A DNA stretch of 64,000 nt from an uncultured Ruminococcus sp. (GCA_902777275.1 CACYTI010000006.1:45267-109266), one strand, 5' to 3'. Numbered from the stretch's first letter, positions 26,348 through 35,700 are shown. Numbers and translations: made by a program. Notes: generated by a model not told the origin, from the sequence alone.

Positions 26348-27526
26348 TCAATTATGTACTTTAGTCAACAGAACCACACACTCCACATGCTTTGTATGCG
26401 GGAACATATCCACCGGTTGGATTTTCCTGACCTTATATCTGCTGTGCTTTGTCAGATACTCCAAATCGCGCGCGAGGGTTTCGGGGTTGCAGCTTACGTA
26501 AACCACGGTTTTGGGGTTCATTTTTATCAGAGATGCAAGGAACTTTTCGGTGCTGCCCGCTCTCGGGGGGTCCATGAATACCACGTCGGGCTTTTCTTTT
26601 TCGTCTGCCGCTGCCTGCATGAAATCTCCCGCGTCGCCCTTGAAGAAGCGGATGTTTTTCAGGGCGTTTGCCTTGGCGTTTTGTATCGCGTCGCGGACAG
26701 CCTCTCCGTTCAGCTCAACGCCTAAAACCTGACCCGCGCCGTGCTTGGCGGCAATTATCCCGATAGTGCCTATGCCGCAGTAGGCGTCAAGGACGGTTTC
26801 GTTTCCCTTCAGCCCCGCAAATTCGATCGCCTTGCCGTAAAGCACCTCGGTCTGCACGGGGTTGATTTGGTAAAAGCTTTTCGGGGAGATCCTGAAACGG
26901 CAGCCGCACAGCACATCCTCGATATATCCCTTGCCGTACAGCACATTTTGCCGCTCGCCGAGCACAAGGTTTGTGTTGTACGGATTAATGTTTTGTATTA
27001 CTGTGGTGATTTCGGGGAACTGTTTGCGCAAAGCCTTTACAAAGTTGTTTTTGGACGGAAAAACAGGCGTGCCCGTCACAAGCACAACCATGACCTCGCC
27101 TGTTGCAAAGCCGCGCTTTACAAGAACATGGCGCAAAAATCCCTTTTGAGTGTCCTCATTGTAGGTCGTCAGGCGAAACGAGGGTAGAAGTTTTCTGACG
27201 GCGACGATAATTTTATCGGCAAGCCTGTCCTCAATTTGGCAGTCGTCCACGCTGACAATGCGGTGAGTCCCCGACTGATACACGCCGGACTTAATATTCC
27301 CTCTGCGGTCGGTGAAAAACGCCGCCTGAACCTTGTTGCGGTAGTGATACGGCTCGTCCATGCCTATAATAGGCTCGACCCTGCCGAACGCTTTTAAAAG
27401 CCTGATGACTGTGTTCTGTTTGAATCGCAGTTGTTCCTCATAGCTCAGATTTTGAAGCTGACAGCCGCCGCATTTTTTGTATACGGGGCAGCTTCCGTTT
27501 TGTATGTTGATTTTTGACTGTGACAT
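26348..27526 (-). CDS. rlmD: 23S rRNA (uracil-5-)-methyltransferase, RlmD/RumA family
   Basis: This SAM-dependent enzyme methylates C5 of a uridine in 23S rRNA. The 392-residue protein carries the iron-sulfur cysteine cluster near its N terminus (CPVYKKCGGCQLQ), the SAM-binding VLDAYCGIGTIGI, FMDPPRAG, and the catalytic cysteine in VYVSCNPETLARD, ending with FPHTKHVECVVLL. It lacks the N-terminal TRAM domain found in longer members (about 450 residues), starting almost directly at the cluster. GAGGTAA precedes the start. The 3' end encodes HVECVVLL, the segment used as an attachment site by several integrative elements in other Firmicutes; a serine recombinase gene lies 254 bases downstream. 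Which uridine is methylated (1939-type or 747-type) cannot be told. Confidence 0.9.
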   Translation of the reverse strand: MSQSKINIQNGSCPVYKKCGGCQLQNLSYEEQLRFKQNTVIRLLKAFGRVEPIIGMDEPYHYRNKVQAAFFTDRRGNIKSGVYQSGTHRIVSVDDCQIEDRLADKIIVAVRKLLPSFRLTTYNEDTQKGFLRHVLVKRGFATGEVMVVLVTGTPVFPSKNNFVKALRKQFPEITTVIQNINPYNTNLVLGERQNVLYGKGYIEDVLCGCRFRISPKSFYQINPVQTEVLYGKAIEFAGLKGNETVLDAYCGIGTIGIIAAKHGAGQVLGVELNGEAVRDAIQNAKANALKNIRFFKGDAGDFMQAAADEKEKPDVVFMDPPRAGSTEKFLASLIKMNPKTVVYVSCNPETLARDLEYLTKHSRYKVRKIQPVDMFPHTKHVECVVLLTKVHN

Positions 27527-27600
27527 TTATTACCTCGGAAGTTTATCGTCTTTTGAATATCCTAATTATACCGCTTATGCATTAAAAGCGCAATAAGTAA

Positions 27601-27629
27601 TTGATATTTTACACGGCTTGTTGTATAAT
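27601..27629 (+). promoter_or_regulatory. SigA-type promoter of the NusG-II / Gx transporter pair
   Basis: TTGATA at 27601-27606 and TATAAT at 27624-27629 are separated by 17 bases, 20 bases before the start at 27649. Confidence 0.7.
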
Positions 27630-27648
27630 CGGAATCGGAGGGCGAAGA

Positions 27649-28041
27649 ATGAAGAACGTGAAAAACAAAAATAAACTGAAATACAAGATTATAATTGTTA
27701 TTGCCGTTTTGATTTTTGCGGCAGGCATAGCCGGAAGCATCGTTGTTCTGAACGCGCCAAAGAAAAACACGGTCATTATAAAGAGCGATGGAAAAATTTT
27801 GTACACGCTCGACCTGAGCAGCGAGCCCGACCGCACTTTTGAAATCAAAACCGACAGGGGAGAGAATACCGTTGAAATAAAGGACGGGAAGATCCGCGTA
27901 ATATCCGCCGACTGTCCCGACAAAACCTGCGTGCGTATGGGCCGGCTCGAAAGCTCGGCAATGCCGATAGTATGCCTGCCGCATAAGCTTGTAATTGAAT
28001 TTGCCGCCGCCGACGACGGCGTAGACGCGATAACGGAGTGA
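27649..28041 (+). CDS. NusG domain II-containing membrane-anchored protein
   Basis: A 130-residue protein with one N-terminal membrane segment (IIIVIAVLIFAAGIAGSIVVL) and an extracytoplasmic beta-rich NusG-II-type domain. The domain has a DCPDKTCVRMG cysteine motif and PIVCLPHKLVIEF. Such proteins are widespread in Firmicutes next to Gx transporter and quinone or flavin-related genes, and are thought to act in membrane redox or lipid metabolism, but no activity is established. The start is the ATG after GGAGG at 27637-27641; a TTG 48 bases upstream is unlikely because it coincides with the -35 box. It is followed after 4 bases by the Gx transporter gene, so the two form an operon. Confidence 0.8.
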   Translation: MKNVKNKNKLKYKIIIVIAVLIFAAGIAGSIVVLNAPKKNTVIIKSDGKILYTLDLSSEPDRTFEIKTDRGENTVEIKDGKIRVISADCPDKTCVRMGRLESSAMPIVCLPHKLVIEFAAADDGVDAITE

Positions 28042-28045
28042 GCTT

Positions 28046-28552
28046 ATGAAGCGTATTGATGTAAAAAGACTGGCATCCCTCGGCTTGCTCACCGCGCTTG
28101 CCTTGATTTTGTTTTTTGTTGAGCTGCAGATACCGAACCCGTTTCCCGTTCCGGGAATAAAGATAGGGCTTGCGAACATTGTCACGATTTATGTCATTTA
28201 CCGTTACAGCGCGGGCGAGGCGGTCTTGCTGACGGCGGTCAGAATAACTCTCGGCTCGGTGTTCAGCGGAAATGTAATGGCGCTTTTTTACAGCGCGTGC
28301 GGAAGCTTCCTATGTCTGCTCGGAACCATTTTCCTGAAAAGAATTATAGATGAAAGACACCTCTGGCTGACAAGCGTATTCGGCGCGCTGCTTCACAACA
28401 CCGGACAAATGGCGGCGGCGCTGCTTGTGACTCAAACACCGTCGCTGATAGTGTACTATCCGTTTTTGATCGTATCGGGCTGCCTCGCGGGAGCGTTTAC
28501 GGGACTTTGCGCACAAATTATAATTTTGAGAACAACAAAATTCAAGCCGTAA
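28046..28552 (+). CDS. Gx transporter family protein (heptaprenyl diphosphate synthase component I-like)
   Basis: A 168-residue polytopic membrane protein with five or six hydrophobic helices. Its features (ALALILFFVELQIPNPFPVPGIKIGLANIV, a start shared with the family in spaced form, then FSGNVMALFYSACGSFLC and GALLHNTGQM) fit the family annotated as Gx transporter or heptaprenyl diphosphate synthase component I. These proteins resemble substrate-binding subunits of ECF transporters rather than enzymes, so the synthase name should be treated with care. It is co-transcribed with the NusG-II protein, a pairing common in Clostridia. The substrate is unknown. Confidence 0.8.
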   Translation: MKRIDVKRLASLGLLTALALILFFVELQIPNPFPVPGIKIGLANIVTIYVIYRYSAGEAVLLTAVRITLGSVFSGNVMALFYSACGSFLCLLGTIFLKRIIDERHLWLTSVFGALLHNTGQMAAALLVTQTPSLIVYYPFLIVSGCLAGAFTGLCAQIIILRTTKFKP

Positions 28553-28596
28553 ACGATCGGTCGGATTATTGCCTATTTTTATTTTTGATTAATCAC

Positions 28597-28615
28597 GGAA
28601 TATCTCCGATATTCC
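28597..28615. promoter_or_regulatory. Perfect dyad immediately upstream of the glnN promoter
   Basis: GGAATATC-tcc-GATATTCC is a perfect 8-base inverted repeat with a 3-base centre, ending 2 bases before the -35 box. Its position suits an activator or repressor operator for the glutamine synthetase gene. It lacks a T run and is not a likely terminator. Confidence 0.55.
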
Positions 28616-28617
28616 CA

Positions 28618-28646
28618 TTGACAAATCGCCCGAAAAAGCATATACT
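28618..28646 (+). promoter_or_regulatory. SigA-type promoter of glnN
   Basis: Consensus TTGACA at 28618-28623 and TATACT at 28641-28646 are separated by 17 bases. Confidence 0.8.
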
Positions 28647-28665
28647 ACATATCGTAACAGCAAAG

Positions 28666-28697
28666 GCGCTGCGGATATACCCGCAGTGTTTTTTATT
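28666..28697 (+). terminator. Attenuator-like terminator in the glnN leader
   Basis: CGCTGCGG and CCGCAGTG pair around the six-base loop ATATAC, followed by TTTTTTATTTTA. It lies between the promoter and the start codon, so it would stop most transcripts unless prevented. The six-base loop starts with A, as in ANTAR target hairpins, but has T rather than G at position 4, and a second upstream hairpin is not seen. Confidence 0.65.
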
Positions 28698-28721
28698 TTA
28701 TATAACAGGAGCGTAAGAGTT

Positions 28722-30812
28722 ATGTCTAAGGTACCCGAAATGTTTGGTTGCAATGTTTTCAACGACAAAAAAATGCAGGAGAGACTTCCCAAATCAACCT
28801 ACAAGGCGCTGAAAAAGACTATCAACGAGGGCGAACCGCTTGATATAAGCGTTGCAAATGTTGTCGCGGCTGCTATGAAGGACTGGGCTATTGAAATGGG
28901 CTGCACCCATTACACCCACTGGTTCCAGCCGATGACAGGCGTTACCGCCGAAAAGCACGACAGCTTTATCCAGCCCAACGGAGACGGCGTTATCATGGAG
29001 TTTTCGGGCAAGGAGCTTATCAAGGGCGAACCCGACGCATCGTCGTTCCCGAGCGGCGGCATCCGCGCCACCTTTGAGGCTCGCGGTTACACCACATGGG
29101 ATCCCACTTCACCTGCCTTTGTAAAGGACGGCTCACTCTACATTCCGACTGCTTTCTGTTCGTACACGGGCGAGGTTCTTGATAAAAAAACCCCGCTTCT
29201 GCGTTCAATGGAGCGTATCAGCAGCGAGGCTGTTAAAATCCTTCACCTTTTAGGAAAAACAGACGTTACGCGGGTGGTAACGACCGTCGGCCCCGAGCAG
29301 GAGTATTTTCTCATCGACAGAGAGCTTTACAACCGCCGCGAGGACTTAAAGCTGACGGGCAGAACTTTGTTCGGCTCCAAGGCTCCCAAGGGACAGGAGC
29401 TTGACGACCATTATTTCGGCGCGATAAAAACAAGAGTTGCCGATTATATGCGCGACCTTGACGAGGAGCTTTGGAAATTGGGCGTGCTCGCCAAGACCAA
29501 GCACAACGAGGTCGCGCCCTCACAGCACGAGCTTGCTCCGATTTTTACCACCTCAAACATTGCGAACGATCACAACGAGCTTATGATGATCATAATGAAG
29601 AAAACCGCCGAAAAGCACGGTCTGGTCTGCCTTCTCCACGAAAAGCCCTTTGCGGGCGTAAACGGCTCGGGTAAGCACAATAACTGGTCGCTTTCCACTA
29701 ATACGGGTGAAAACCTGCTCTCTCCGGGCAAGCACCCCGAAACGAATTATCAGTTCCAGCTCTTTTTGGCAGCCGTTGTAAAGGCTGTTGACGAGTATCA
29801 GGATTTGCTCCGCGCGACAGTTGCCTCCGCCGGCAACGACCACCGTCTCGGCGCGCACGAGGCTCCGCCCGCCATTATCTCGATGTATTTGGGAGACGAT
29901 TTGGGCGAGCTGGTTGAGTCGATCATCAACGGCGAGGAATACATCAGCCACGGCAAGGAGAAAATGGAAACGGGCGTTGATGTTTTGGCTGACTTCAAAA
30001 AGGATACCTCCGACCGCAACCGCACATCACCCTTCGCTTTCACGGGCAATAAATTCGAGTTCCGCGCTCTCGGCTCCGCGCTGAATATCGGCTGCCCCAA
30101 CTATATGCTCAACACCATGGTAGCCGAGCAGCTCAGCCAGTTCTATGTTGAGCTGAAGGATGCCGAGGATATGACCGCTGCGGTGAAATCTCTCGTTAAA
30201 AATGTCCTCACCGAGCACCGCCGCATTATCTTCAACGGCGACAACTACACCGACGAATGGGTTGCCGAGGCGAAGAAGAGAGGACTTCTCAACCTTAAAT
30301 CAATGCCCGAGGCGTTCTCGCACTTCCTCAACAGAAAGAACGTTGCACTGTTCGTGAAGAACAAAATCGTCACCGAAGCGGAGTACCGCGCGCGTTACGA
30401 GATCGAGCTTGAAACCTACTGCAAGCAGATAAATATAGAAGCGCTCACCATGATCGACATGGCGAAGAAGAAAATCGCTCCTGCGGTTTCGCAGTTTGTC
30501 GGAAGCATTACGCAGATCGCGCTCAACAAAAAGGCTCTGTCCGACGCGATCCCGACCTCATATGAAGAGGGCTTGGTTACAAGGCTCTCAAACAAGCTTG
30601 TCTGCTTTGTAAACACCGCCGACGAGCTTGAGGACGCTGTTTTGGGCGCTGCGGAGCACAAAAGCGATATCCTCGACCGCGCCAAGTATTTCCGCAACGA
30701 GGTGTTCGCGAAAATGCAGGAGCTCCGCGCAATAGGGGACAGCATGGAGACCGAAACCTCCTCCGAGTACTGGCCTTATCCGTCGTACAGCGAGCTGCTG
30801 TTCAGCGTGTAA
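28722..30812 (+). CDS. glnN: Glutamine synthetase type III
   Basis: This enzyme makes glutamine from glutamate, ammonia and ATP and is the main ammonia-assimilating step. The 696-residue length and sequence are characteristic of the large GSIII class: an N-terminal region beginning VPEMFGCNVFNDKKM, HYTHWFQPMTG, SFPSGGIRATFEARGYT, VGPEQEYFLIDRE, the catalytic KHNEVAPSQHELAP, and NGSGKHNNWSLSTNTGENLL. Further blocks are AGNDHRLGAHEAPPAI and NRTSPFAFTGNKFEFRALG. CAGGAG precedes the ATG at 28722. The gene has a consensus promoter, an adjacent dyad and a leader terminator, and is followed by an ANTAR regulator gene, so its expression is probably controlled by nitrogen status through antitermination. 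A comparable glnA-nitR pairing is known in Clostridium. Confidence 0.96.
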   Translation: MSKVPEMFGCNVFNDKKMQERLPKSTYKALKKTINEGEPLDISVANVVAAAMKDWAIEMGCTHYTHWFQPMTGVTAEKHDSFIQPNGDGVIMEFSGKELIKGEPDASSFPSGGIRATFEARGYTTWDPTSPAFVKDGSLYIPTAFCSYTGEVLDKKTPLLRSMERISSEAVKILHLLGKTDVTRVVTTVGPEQEYFLIDRELYNRREDLKLTGRTLFGSKAPKGQELDDHYFGAIKTRVADYMRDLDEELWKLGVLAKTKHNEVAPSQHELAPIFTTSNIANDHNELMMIIMKKTAEKHGLVCLLHEKPFAGVNGSGKHNNWSLSTNTGENLLSPGKHPETNYQFQLFLAAVVKAVDEYQDLLRATVASAGNDHRLGAHEAPPAIISMYLGDDLGELVESIINGEEYISHGKEKMETGVDVLADFKKDTSDRNRTSPFAFTGNKFEFRALGSALNIGCPNYMLNTMVAEQLSQFYVELKDAEDMTAAVKSLVKNVLTEHRRIIFNGDNYTDEWVAEAKKRGLLNLKSMPEAFSHFLNRKNVALFVKNKIVTEAEYRARYEIELETYCKQINIEALTMIDMAKKKIAPAVSQFVGSITQIALNKKALSDAIPTSYEEGLVTRLSNKLVCFVNTADELEDAVLGAAEHKSDILDRAKYFRNEVFAKMQELRAIGDSMETETSSEYWPYPSYSELLFSV

Positions 30813-30854
30813 CCGTTCAAAAAAAATAATTATATTTCCTTTATGTAAATAAAA

Positions 30855-30905
30855 ACCGCCGCTAATCTATTACAATATTATGTTGAGAAAAGATGTAGCG
30901 GCGGT
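30855..30905 (+). promoter_or_regulatory. Long stem covering the ribosome-binding site of the ANTAR gene
   Basis: ACCGCCGCTA at 30855-30864 and TAGCGGCGGT at 30896-30905 form a perfect 10-base stem around 31 bases. The right arm contains the only purine-rich sequence before the start at 30912 (GCGGCGGTG), so folding would hide it. There is no T run after the stem. Confidence 0.5.
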
Positions 30906-30911
30906 GTATAT

Positions 30912-31481
30912 ATGAAAAGGACCTTGTTGATTTCGTCCTCCGGGCAAAGCTCGGCGTCACTGTGCGATATTCTTGAAGCCGAGGGCTTCGGTCCGGTCAC
31001 AGTGAGCGGCACTGCTTTTCACGCCCGTGAGACAGCAGATAAAGAGGAATTTGATTTGATCTGCATAAACGCTCCCCTTGCCGATGAAAACGGCATTGAG
31101 CTGAGCAGGCATTTTGCAGCGACCACCAGATCGGGCATCGTGATAATCGTTCCGCATAAAAACGCCGACGAGGTCAACGATATGCTGACCCAGCACGGAG
31201 TGCTGGTTATAGCAAAGCCGATAAACCGCCATTTGTTCCATCATTTTTTACAGTTTACCGACTGCTTTCGCGCGCGTATGCTCGACATGGAGCGCGAGAA
31301 CAGACAGCTTAAAACCATGGTTGAGGACATGAAGCTCATAGACCGCGCCAAGCTGCTGCTTGTCACCTGCCTTAACATGACGGAAGGGCAGGCGCACCGC
31401 TATCTGGAAAAGCGAGCCATGGATCTGCGCGTTAGCCGCGTAGAGGTCGCCAAACAGGTGATTCAGACCTATCAAAACTGA
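30912..31481 (+). CDS. ANTAR-domain response-regulator-like antiterminator
   Basis: A 189-residue protein. The N-terminal 120 residues resemble a receiver domain, but the usual phosphoacceptor aspartate is replaced: the segment reads FDLICINAPLADENG, with Asn53 at that place. The VIAKPI lysine-proline motif is kept. A coiled-coil linker (MLDMERENRQLKTMVEDMK) leads to a C-terminal ANTAR domain (AKLLLVTCLNMTEGQAHRYL, then EVAKQVIQ), which binds paired RNA hairpins and prevents termination. The position just after glnN, as with NitR of Clostridium, suggests control of glutamine synthetase through the leader terminator. Because the phosphorylation site is missing, the trigger may be protein or ligand binding. 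The start codon sits inside a region that can fold into a stable stem. Confidence 0.85.
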   Translation: MKRTLLISSSGQSSASLCDILEAEGFGPVTVSGTAFHARETADKEEFDLICINAPLADENGIELSRHFAATTRSGIVIIVPHKNADEVNDMLTQHGVLVIAKPINRHLFHHFLQFTDCFRARMLDMERENRQLKTMVEDMKLIDRAKLLLVTCLNMTEGQAHRYLEKRAMDLRVSRVEVAKQVIQTYQN

Positions 31482-31558
31482 GCCGAAAGTCGCTACGCCT
31501 GACGGGATTCGTTATGGATGTGTGCGGCATGAAGCCTGCTATAAGAAAGGAAGAGAAT

Positions 31559-32653
31559 ATGAGTCGCAAAGCATATCTGATTCTTGAAAACGGTGCTGTA
31601 TTTGAGGGCACAGCCTTCGGCGCCGAAAAAGAAACAACGGGAGAGCTTGTTTTTACCACCGCAATGACAGGCTATCTTGAAACACTCACCGACCCCAGCT
31701 ATTTCGGTCAGGTGGTTATTCAGACATTCCCTCTTATCGGTAATTACGGGGTTATTCCCGCTGATTTTGAAAGTGATTCGCCCGTACTGAAGGGCTATAT
31801 TGTACGTGAATGGTGCCAAGCTCCTTCCAACTTCCGTTGCGAGGGTGAACTTGACACCTTTTTAAAAGAAAAGGGAGTGCCCGGTATCTGCGGCATTGAT
31901 ACGCGCGCGCTTACCAGAATAGTGCGCGAGTACGGCGTGCTCAACTGCAAGATCCAATACACCCCCGAGGTGACGGACGCCCTTATGGAGGAGCTTAAAA
32001 GCTATAAGATAGTTGAAGCGGTCGAGAGCACGACCTGCAGCGGGTATGAGGTTTTTGAGCCCGAGGACGGCAACGCGGAATTCAACGTGGTTGTAATGGA
32101 CTTCGGTGCAAAGCACAACATCGGCAGAGAGCTCAACAAGCGCGGCTGCAAGATCACGGTCGTTCCCGCTCACACAACAGCCGAGGATATCCTTGCGCTG
32201 GACCCCGACGGCATTATGCTCTCAAACGGACCGGGAGATCCCAAGGAGAATGTTCAGGCTATTGAGGAGCTTAAAAAGCTGAGCGAAAAGAAGATCCCTA
32301 TTTTCGGCATTTGCCTCGGTCATCAGCTTTTGGCGCTTTCTCAGGGCGGTCAGACCGAAAAGCTCCACTACGGTCACCGCGGAGCTAACCAGCCCGCCAA
32401 AGAGCTTGCAACGGGCAGAGTGTTCATCACCTCTCAGAACCACGGCTACGCGGTCGTTTCCGACAGCCTGCCCGAGGGCGCCGAGGTCAGCTTTGTTAAC
32501 GGCAACGATGGCACCTGTGAGGGAGTAACATATAATTATATGCCCGCTTACTCGGTGCAGTTCCACCCCGAGGCTTGCGGCGGTCCGCAGGAAACCTCAT
32601 TCCTTTTCGACAGATTTATTGAGTTGATGAAAGAATATAAGAATAACGGTTAA
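31559..32653 (+). CDS. carA: Carbamoyl-phosphate synthase small subunit
   Basis: The glutaminase subunit releases ammonia from glutamine and passes it to CarB for carbamoyl phosphate synthesis (arginine and pyrimidine pathways). The 364-residue protein is full length: an N-terminal domain with GELVFTTAMTGYLETLTDPSY-type motif, GICGIDTRALTR, and a class I glutamine amidotransferase domain with the nucleophile cysteine in FGICLGHQLL, SQNHGYAV and the VQFHPEACGGP histidine-glutamate pair. AAAGGAAGAG precedes ATG 31559; a start 45 bases upstream is less likely. It follows the ANTAR gene by 77 bases and precedes carB by 99 bases. Its use of glutamine gives a metabolic link to glnN. Confidence 0.95.
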   Translation: MSRKAYLILENGAVFEGTAFGAEKETTGELVFTTAMTGYLETLTDPSYFGQVVIQTFPLIGNYGVIPADFESDSPVLKGYIVREWCQAPSNFRCEGELDTFLKEKGVPGICGIDTRALTRIVREYGVLNCKIQYTPEVTDALMEELKSYKIVEAVESTTCSGYEVFEPEDGNAEFNVVVMDFGAKHNIGRELNKRGCKITVVPAHTTAEDILALDPDGIMLSNGPGDPKENVQAIEELKKLSEKKIPIFGICLGHQLLALSQGGQTEKLHYGHRGANQPAKELATGRVFITSQNHGYAVVSDSLPEGAEVSFVNGNDGTCEGVTYNYMPAYSVQFHPEACGGPQETSFLFDRFIELMKEYKNNG

Positions 32654-32680
32654 TAATAACGGTTAATAATAACGATTAAG
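32642..32680 (+). repeat. Short tandem repeat between carA and carB
   Basis: The 13-base unit AATAATAACGGTT occurs twice, preceded by a partial copy and with the last copy changed to CGATT. A pyrimidine-rich stretch (CTCCGCTCTCCACTCTCC) follows. The first copy overlaps the end of carA. Confidence 0.6.
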
Positions 32681-32752
32681 AATCAGGAGTTATGATAAAA
32701 CTCCGCTCTCCACTCTCCATACTCCACTCTAAATTAAAAGGGGATTGATTAT

Positions 32753-35700
32753 ATGCCACTGAAAAAGGATATTAAACGAGTAATGGTAATCGGCTCCGGC
32801 CCGATCGTTATCGGACAGGCCGCCGAATTTGACTATGCCGGCACACAGGCTTGCCGCGCTCTCAAGGAGGAAGGCCTTGAGGTTATTCTTGTAAACTCTA
32901 ACCCCGCTACTATTATGACGGACAACGCCATGGCGGACAAGGTTTATATCGAGCCGCTTACGCTTGAAACCGTTAAGAGGATCATCAAAAAGGAGCGCCC
33001 CGACAGCCTGCTTTCCACGCTTGGCGGACAAACGGGACTTACTCTTTCAATGCAGCTTGCAAAGGAGGGCTTCCTCGACGAGTACGGCGTAAAGCTTCTC
33101 GGCGCAAAGCCCGACACAATAGACAAGGCGGAGGACCGTCAGATGTTCAAGGACACAATGCTTGAAATCGGTCAGCCGGTCATTCCGTCAAAGGTCGTCA
33201 ACGACGTCCGCTCCGCGATCGAATTCACAAATGAGATCGGCTATCCCGTAATTATCCGCCCGGCGTTTACCCTCGGCGGAACTGGCGGAGGAATCGTAAA
33301 TAACGAGGAAGAGCTTATTGAGATAACTTCAAACGGGCTGGAGCTTTCACCTATTACTCAGGTGCTTGTCGAAAAATGCGTTTCGGGCTGGAAGGAAATC
33401 GAATTTGAGGTAATGCGCGACGGCGAAGGCAACGTTATCACCGTCTGCTCGATGGAGAACTTTGACCCGGTCGGCGTTCACACGGGCGACTCTATCGTTA
33501 TCGCGCCCACCGTTACGCTTTCCGACAAGGAATATCAGATGCTCCGCAGCGCGGCGCTCAACATTATCTCCGCTCTTAAGGTTGAAGGCGGCTGCAACTG
33601 CCAGTTTGCGCTTGATCCCGAGACCTTTGAATACGCCGTGATCGAGGTCAACCCGAGAGTTTCGCGTTCGTCCGCGCTCGCTTCAAAGGCGACCGGTTAC
33701 CCGATCGCGAAGGTCGCGGCGAAGATCGCTATCGGCTACAACCTCAACGAAATCAAAAACGCCGTGACCGGCACCACCTACGCCTGCTTTGAGCCTGCTA
33801 TCGACTATGTTGTCGTCAAATTCCCCAAGTGGCCGTTTGACAAGTTCGTATACGCCAAGCGCAGCCTCGGCACCCAGATGAAGGCGACGGGCGAGGTCAT
33901 GGCTATCGCTCCCACCTTTGAGCAGGCTATAATGAAGGCTGTCCGCGGCGCGGAGATCTCCCACGACACACTCGACGACAAGGAATTTGAAAAGCTTTCA
34001 AAGGCTTCCGTTGCCGACAGATTGAGCGTTTGTGACGACAGAAGGATTTTCTGCCTGTATGAGGCGCTCAAGCGCGGTATCAGCGTTGAGCAGATCCACG
34101 AGATCACCATGATCGACGAGTGGTTCCTCTACAAGCTTAAAAATATCATCGACCTCACAAGAGAGCTCGAAAGCAGCACGCTCACGGACGAGCTGTACGA
34201 GCGCGCAAAGAAGATGGGCTTCCTTGATAAAACTATCGAGAAGCTCAGCGGTCAGATGGTTGAAAGCCGTCTTATGCCGGTTTATAAAATGGTTGACACC
34301 TGCGCGGCTGAGTTTGAGGCGCAGACTCCCTACTTCTACTCTACCTTCGACAAAGAAAACGAGGCGGAGCAGTTTATAAAGAACAAAAACAGCGATAAAA
34401 AGACAGTTATCGTATTCGGTTCCGGTCCTATCAGAATCGGACAGGGCATTGAGTTCGACTACGCCTCGGTTCACTGCGTTTGGGCGCTGAAACAGGCGGG
34501 CTTCGACGTTGTTATTGTCAACAACAACCCCGAAACGGTTTCTACCGACTTCGACACTGCCGACAGACTTTATTTTGAGCCGCTTACCAACGAGGATGTA
34601 ATGGGCATTATCAACACCGAAAAGCCCTACGGCGTTGTTGTGGCGTTCGGCGGTCAGACTGCAATCAAGCTTACAAAGTTTATGAGCGACAACGGCGTAA
34701 ACATTTTAGGCACCTCATACGACGCCATTGACATGGCTGAGGACAGAGAGCGCTTTGACGCCTTGCTTGAAAAGTACCACATCAAGCGCCCGCGCGGCGT
34801 TACCGTTATGACGACCGAGGAGGCTTTGGACGTAGCCGATAAAATCGGTTATCCCGTGCTTCTCCGTCCTTCCTATGTTCTCGGCGGTCAGAACATGATA
34901 ATAGCCTTTAACGAGGCTGACGTGCGCGAGTATATGGCGATCATTCTGGCGCAGAACATCGAGAATCCGATCCTCATCGACAAATATCTCAGCGGCACCG
35001 AAATCGAGGTTGACGCTATTTGCGACGGCGAGGATATCCTGATTCCCGGTATCATGGAGCACGTTGAGCGCGCCGGCGTTCACTCGGGTGACTCCATAGC
35101 CGTTTATCCCGCTTGGAACATATCGGACGAAATGACCCAAATCATCGTCGAAAGCTCGCGCAACTTAGCGATCGAGCTTCACACAAAGGGTCTCGTAAAT
35201 ATTCAGTACCTTATCTACGACGAAGAGCTTTATGTTATCGAGGTAAATCCGCGCTCCTCGCGCACGATCCCCTACATTTCCAAGGTCACGGGAGTTCCCA
35301 TGGTTGACCTTGCTACCCGCGCCATGCTGGGTGAGAGACTGAAGGATATGGGCTACGGCACGGGTCTTTACAGAAAGAGCCCGTATATTGCGGTAAAGGT
35401 TCCCGTATTCAGTTTTGAAAAGCTTATAAACGTCGATACTCAACTCGGTCCCGAAATGAAGTCAACGGGCGAGGTTTTAGGCATTGCCGGAACGCTTGAG
35501 GAGGCTCTTTACAAGGGTCTTATCGCGGCGGGCTACAAGATGAAGAAACACGGCGGCGTGTTTATCACCGTCCGTGATTCCGATAAGGCTGAAATCGGCG
35601 AAATAGCAAAGAAGTATGCCGACCTCGGCTTCAAGCTCTACGCAACCTACGGCACTGCCGCAGTGCTCGAAAAATACGGTATTGACGCCGTAGCAGTAAA

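Noticed and set aside
28666-28697. Canonical ANTAR two-hairpin target in the glnN leader
   Set aside because: Only one hairpin is visible and its six-base loop has T instead of G at position 4, so it is reported as an attenuator only.
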